Of a stretch of 64,000 nt of DNA, positions 57,901 through 64,000 are shown one piece after another. This DNA comes from Neurospora crassa OR74A. Lineage: Eukaryota; Ascomycota; Sordariomycetes; Sordariales; Sordariaceae. The stretch's first letter is position 1, and each line of letters starts with the position of its first letter. The notes under the pieces were generated by a model. It was given only the letters and a program-made list of their open reading frames with translations. It searched no databases and had not been told where the DNA came from. The stretch is taken from assembly GCF_000182925.2 (NCBI RefSeq), contig NC_026502.1, positions 62,001-126,000 on the forward strand, read 5' to 3'. A program made the translations under genes and the position numbers.

Positions 57901-60900
57901 ACGTAGGCGGGGGTATTTTTAAAGCCTATTTGAGCGATAGTGGGTTATTCGAACCCCCGGTAGGTAATTAGGGTAAATTAATCCCGGTACTATAATTAGA
58001 TTCCGAATTAATAAAAGAAGGATACAGCGTTAATAATAGTAATAATAACCTTCCCTCTTATAAATGCAATAATCTTTCCCTATAGTAGTAAAGGGTAGTT
58101 GTTTAGAATAGTTAGGCTATTTAGAATACGAAAATTAATAATTAGTTTCCCTTTTAAACTATTTTTAATTTTTTACTAAATAATAAAGATAGGATAGGCG
58201 AAAGGAGTAGTATATTGAACCTAGTTTATTTTACTTTACTTATAGAGAGTATTAAAGATTTTATTAATAACTATTTAATTTTTTTTACTTATAAGATATA
58301 TATGAACTGCGACTTTATAGTTCTACTATCTATCTACTAATAGTACCTTTATTATATTTTCTTTAAATATATTTACTAACCCTCCTTCTTTCTATAATTT
58401 AGGAAATTTTTTTACTAATTTAATTAGGGCTCTAGTAACCCGCCTACTATTAGCGAATATATATATACCTTCCTCTATAATTAATTTTAGAGCTTTATTA
58501 TTTATATAAATTTTAAGGGTAGAATATTTCTTTAGGAGTTTTAAATAGGGTATAGGGTCGTAGGTTATTATAGAGTTAAGAGGGGGCGAGGGGCTGTAGG
58601 TTGTTATAGATTTAGGAAGGGGTATTATATTAAGTAAGAAGTAAGTTTTAGTCGAAGTGTGGGTTTTGGTTACTATATAGGCTTTGTTATTAAAGGTAGC
58701 TTTTAAATTAATATCTAAATCGATATTAATTAGAATTGAATAGGCTTAGTAAATTATTTTAGTAGCCGCTTAAATTATAAGAATTAGGTTTGCTTTTATA
58801 ACATTAAATATTTAAATAGCTATAGCAATTTTATAGATACTAGCCTAAGAGGTTAAAAAGTATCTATCTACATTATATTCGGTAATTATACTGATTTTTT
58901 GCTTGTGGGGGATAGTTAGGCTTTTTTTAATTATATTTTTTATTAGGGTAACCTTTAGAGAGTGTACGTTAATAATTATATTAATAACTACAGGGTAGGA
59001 GGAATCGAAGAGGAATAACTTGTCCTTCGGCAGTACAATATAATAAATTAGTATTATATATTCTTCTCCTAATTAGAGTATTACTTTTTTTTAAATAATA
59101 ATTTTCCTAATACAATAGTTGGGAGGTTTTAATACCTCGAAGCGAATATTAAAATTATTTTGTAGAAAATGGACTTTAGTTATTTAGTAATTAATATACA
59201 TTTAGCGGGGGTAGAGGAATGAGTTAGTTAGTAGGAGGTTGGATTCGAATTCTTCGATAATCTACTTAATTACTATTATTTTTAATAAAGTAGGATTACT
59301 TTTAGAATTTTTATTAGGAAGATAGAAGGTAAAGGTTGTTTATTTAGTAAATTTTATTATTTTATTACTAATTCCTTTAACTTTAATTATATAGTCGGTA
59401 GAGATAGAGTATTCGAGTATTTTAAAGAAAATTCAATTAATTATAATCTTTCTAACTCTTAGGTTTATATAAATTTCAATTAATTTTAAATTTGGAGTAG
59501 CTATTACTATTATTCGAAGATAAGTAAATTTAGAAAGAGGGCCCTTCTTTAAATATTCGTTGGATTAGGGCGTAGTATTCTAAATAGGAAGGTCGCTAGT
59601 TGTAATATAGAAGATTAATTCCGGTAAAGGGCGAATCCCTATAGCGGCTTTTTACTTTTCGTAGGAGTTGAAATAGGTAAATATTTAATTATATAATACG
59701 AAGACCTCTTTATAATAATTATATTTTTAAAAACTAGTATCGAGGAGTAAAACGGCAGGTATAGTATTTTTTATATACCTAAATTTTAAATTATAACCCT
59801 TTATATAGCGTTTCTTTATTATTATAGAGTTGAATTCCTTTAAATACTTAAAATAAATTAATTTACTACTATATATATAATAAATTGAATTATCCGAACT
59901 TAAATCGTAATTACCCTCTAAATTACTAATAAAATTAATATAATTAGAATCTATATTCTTTTCCTCCTCTCTAATATAATTAGCGCAGTCCCTATTATCC
60001 TTAGCGTTACAATTGCGGTTGCGGTCGCAATTGTAACTACAGTTGTAGTAGGCGTTACTACAGTCGGAACTATAATTGCGGCTATTATTATAATTTCAGT
60101 CGCTATAACAACTATAGTCCCCTTTATAGTTTTAATTATAATTATAATTACAGCTACAATCGTAATTGCGGTCGTTACTACGATTACAATCACGGCTACG
60201 GTTACGTTCGCGGTTGCGTCCTACGGCGAAATTAGTATTGCGATTGTTATAATTATAGTAACCTTTTATATTATAGTTGCGACTAGTATTGTAGCGATAG
60301 GATAAATTGTTTCTTAAGGAGTATTTATTTTTAGCTAAAGTAATTAGAATTACTTTAATTTTTTTAATTTCTTTAAAATAGTCCTTAATATTACTAAAGG
60401 ACGGGGGAGTTCGAAGGGTAGTTTTAATATTAAAATTTATTCTATCCTAAATTTGAATTATTATACTATATTAATTATTCCAGTACTTAGAGATAATACT
60501 TATAGTATAAATATAGTAGAGTTACTTAAGAATATATAAGGTAATAGTATTAAGATTTTTGTAAATATAGTAGAGATGGAGTTTACTTTCGTTAAACTTG
60601 CGGGTTGCGGTGGCGGAGTTAGGGATGAACCTTTTTATTAAAGCCCGGGTAAGAGTTTTAATTGAAGTACGTAATTGGCGGTAATGTTTAAGCGTAATTT
60701 AGTTGTACTATTATATTAGTACTACTCCCTATAATAAGGAAGGCTATAATTATATAATTAGTCTATAGGCGATTAGGAAGGTACTCGGGTTTTTTAAAAT
60801 AGTATTAATATAATTAGCAAATATAATAGCATTAGTATAAACAATTAAAGTACTATCTTCGATTATACCTATATTGTCGGGGTTATTAGTAAATAGGTTG

Positions 60901-62950
60901 AATATACTAATATCTTCCTTTTTAAATTTAAAATCCTCGTCTCCTTTATTATATTTAGTATTTCTAATATAATAAGGTATAAGAGGGGGGGGTGGGGGAG
61001 GGGCGGGGTTATAATATTTGCGAAGGTAATACGGGTTATAAATTTCGAAGTAATTGTAATTGAAGTTAAAATCGAAATTATTTAAATTAAAATTATTTCC
61101 CTTATTATTAGTATTATTATTTCCATTATTAGGATTATTAGAATTAATTTAAGTAGTATAAGTAGGGGGTTTGGGGGGGGTACTAGTACTACCTCTAATT
61201 TTACTAGTAGATAATTTAGTTTTATTAATATAATCCGTAGTTTTATTAGTAGATAGTTTATTAATAGGGATAGTTTTAACGGTTTTATTAACTTTAGTAG
61301 TAATTTTACTAATTTTAGCAGTAGCTTTATAAACCTAATTATACGAAAAATCCGGGTAAGCAACTATATAAATATTCCGAGTATAAAATTCTCGAATTTA
61401 CTTAAGATACTTCTTATATATACGGGCTTATTTCTCTATTATCCGGCGGAAACTATCATTACAAGCCTTAAATCTATTAATCTACTCTATAAAATTATTT
61501 TTATTAAATTCGTCTTTATAAATAATATTAGTAATATAGGGGTTAGTAGGGCAATTAGTTAAACGAATACAAGGGTAGGGAAGTAGGCTATTATTATAAT
61601 CGATTAATTTTCTTAAAGCAATACAATTAATTAATTTAAGCGGAAATTACTTAGTAGGATTACACAGGACCGGGACGTACTTACATCTTTTAAGGTTTTT
61701 TCGTATATAAAGCGGGACTTTTATATAAATAATATCCTCCTTATTATTAAACTAGATAATCGGTTTACGAGAGGGGCCTTCGCTATTATTATACTCACTA
61801 AGTAATTTATAATAGATAGTAGTAACGTCGGACCGGTCGGATTTAGTATTTAGAAAGCGACCCGGTATTTTAGCTTTCTCCTTGCCTTTAGTAATAGGTT
61901 ATAAAGCTTTAATTACGCTTATAACTTAGTTATAAATATAGTAAATATTAAATTTAAAATTAGTAATAGAGGTATTAAGTTAGTCGATTTGAATTCTTTA
62001 AGCGCAGGTATCTTTAGTATATATAGTGAATTATTCGTACATTTTATCCTTAAATTAGCGTATATTGTAATCAATATCCTTAGTAAGGGTATCTATAGTT
62101 TAGAAATATTTCTAGATCTTTTTATTAAAAATATATTTAAGACCTTTATTATCTTCATTTAATTTAAAATTATTGCAATTAAGGGTTACTATATTATAGT
62201 TATTACAGGGGGAACCATACTTCTATAGGGAGTTTTACGGGGGGGTAAGGTTCTTTAGAGGATTAATAGCAGATAATTATTGAAATTTAGAGGGGGAGAG
62301 GGTGTTGGTTACTATTGAGATAATATTATTAACGAGACCGGGCTTTGGGTTGGTAGGTTCTATAGTTTGGATTTGGATGACCTTTCGAGTTTGAGGTTGG
62401 GAAGATTGGCTATTTAGGCGATTGAGGTTGTAGGTGGCGGGCGTAGTAAAATGGAGTAAAAACCACACTAATACGAAAAGCACCCTACTATATTTAAATG
62501 TAGCGGGGAGTAGATTTGGAATTAATTATAGCCTTCGTCCTTAGGAATTAAAATAGAGTAATAAAATTATAATTTATCGATTACTATTAAAGACCAACGA
62601 GAAGGATAAGACCCTTCTTATTAACTTTGGATTAACGGGCGATTTTAGAAGTTAATTTCTTTTATAAGAGGGTTATTAGGCTTATTATTATAAGAGCGTT
62701 TAACGGTAATTCTGTAGTTTGGGAGCGGAACTTTTTGGTTTATTTGCAAGGAAAAAGTGTTGTCTAATTAGGAGTGCCTATCCTTCCGCCTATTTTTAAT
62801 TCGGGATCTCCTCCTTATATCCTCTTTTTTATTTAGTATATTCCTAGGGTCTTAACCGATTAGTATAGTAGATCTACTCCTTAATATATAATAAACTAAG
62901 GCCCTAATATTTCTATTTATTATATAAAAATAAAAGTTTAAAGTAAAGAA
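54936..62950 (-). mobile_element. LTR-retrotransposon fossil 3 (probably Ty3/gypsy), minus strand
   Basis: About 8 kb of strongly AT-rich sequence. On the minus strand, reverse-transcriptase and RNase-H-like sequence is recognisable around 57.2-58.3 kb. Integrase-like sequence lies toward 55-57 kb. A gag-like, Asn/Arg-rich region with a zinc-knuckle-like stretch lies around 60.0-60.4 kb, followed by low-complexity gag-like sequence to about 62.5 kb. Order and orientation match fossil 2, but the sequences differ, so it is another family or subfamily. There are very many breaks. Ends and LTRs could not be fixed by eye. Confidence 0.55.
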
Positions 62951-64000
62951 AAGAAGAATATATAAGGAAAATGAAAAAAGAATAAACGAATTACTTTATA
63001 TTATACTTCCCTTTGAATATTCTTATAATCCTCCTTAAGAATACTTATATATTTAAAGTAATAAGAGAAGAAGGAATATATTAATATTTGTAGTTAGGTA
63101 GGAGATTTGTATTAAGGAAATATTAATAAGAAAAAAAATAAAATATAGGTTACATTAATAATAATTTCGAGTAAATAATCGGAGTAGAGGTTCCTTCCTT
63201 TACTTTTGTCCCCCTCTTCTACGTCTCTTAGCACTTTTAGTAGTAGCTTACTCTCTTTTCTTTACCTCCTTTTCTCTTTTCTTTCTTTCCTTTACCTCTT
63301 TTTTAAATAGATTTTTTGTATTCTTTAGATTTACGTCTAATAGATCTTGGACTTTGCTTATATTAATTACCTTGGGTTGGAATAGCTCCTATTTTATTCT
63401 CTTTGAAAGGATTGGGGCGTATTTCTATTCTATATTCGTTATTGAAGTACCTTTAATACGTCTAATCTTTGGTAGATCCTTTATAGTTAATTTTTTTATT
63501 AGGAGTACAAAATAGTTAATTAGGAAGTGGTTGTAGTCTTTAAATATAGTTTTTGTAGTTTACGCTTTATTACGCTTTATTATTTTCTTTTTCTAAGGTT
63601 TCGAAGGAGTAGGGGGATTTAGTACTAGTCTTTTCTTTTATAGAGTTTATAGTATTTTAGGTTTGGGAGTAAATTCTTTCTTTTCCGGTTCGGGTTTAAG
63701 TTTTAATACTTTATTAGGTATAAAGGTAGGATTTCTATTCTTATTTTCGATATTCCCTTATTTAGTTGTATTTGTAGTAGCGTCTTCCTATTTATTAATA
63801 GAAATTATAATAAGTGGTTTAGATCCTTATTAAATTAAATTGTAAAAGGCCTTAGAATTTCCTATTATTACTTCTTCTAATAGGTTTTTAGTAGTAGGTA
63901 GGTATAGTTCTTTATTATAGTTATACCCGTTACCTAGTTTATTATTTAAAGCTCGTACTAAATCTTTGTATTGCTCTACGTTTAATAGTTCCTCCGTACT
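62951..64000. other. AT-rich, RIP-like DNA of unclear origin
   Basis: About 1 kb to the window edge. Minus-strand translations show Lys/Glu-rich stretches between frequent stops. It could be another repeat's gag-like end or a degraded DNA transposon; no family signature is clear. No host gene is seen. Confidence 0.4.

Noticed and set aside
46888-64000. CRISPR-like or novel multi-gene system in the AT-rich tail
   Set aside because: No spacer-repeat regularity and no intact gene set. The recognisable content is retroelement fossils with RIP-type composition.

Overview
The window is filamentous-ascomycete nuclear DNA, most likely Neurospora or a very close sordariaceous relative. The protein families are fungal, and introns are short (about 55-250 bp) with GTRNGT donors and CTRAC branch sites. 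Coding DNA is GC-balanced. The last 17 kb are AT-rich and saturated with TpA and stop codons, the footprint of repeat-induced point mutation (RIP).

Bases 1-46,887 are a euchromatic gene block. In order they hold: the 3' end of the ER-fusion GTPase SEY1 (+); kinetochore CENP-C/Mif2 (-) divergent from RNase H2 subunit A (+); a pair of related small fungal genes near 7 and 9 kb, the second carrying an in-frame stop; an eight-exon micro-exon gene for a basic coiled-coil protein (-); a 2EXR-domain protein (+); cytosolic Hsp70 (-); a dienelactone-hydrolase-family enzyme (+); a twin-CX9C EMI1-type protein (-) divergent from YME2 (+), with a tRNA-Arg(ACG) gene antisense inside a YME2 intron; an unknown 282-residue protein (-); a frameshifted coiled-coil ORF (+); a phytanoyl-CoA-dioxygenase-like protein (+); an EF-hand MscS channel (-); a mitochondrial seryl-tRNA synthetase (+); a cluster of short repeats in alternating orientation at 43.7-44.7 kb; and an unknown 369-residue protein (+).

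Bases 46,888-64,000 are heterochromatin-like. They hold at least three heavily RIP-mutated LTR-retrotransposon fossils, a small GC-normal island near 48.7-49.1 kb that looks like a later insertion, and a 100-base assembly gap (54,836-54,935). I see no host gene there.

Several genes concern mitochondria (YME2, the EMI1-type protein, seryl-tRNA synthetase, perhaps the dioxygenase) or membranes (SEY1, MscS channel), but the arrangement looks like ordinary scattered fungal gene order. I did not find a convincing new multi-gene system. The most distinctive observations are the micro-exon gene, the paralogue pair with its single stop, the nested tRNA, the duplicated Hsp70 micro-exon, the 10-bp tandem repeat upstream of Hsp70 and the inverted-repeat cluster. 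Splice sites were assigned by eye from donor, branch and acceptor sequences and from protein continuity.
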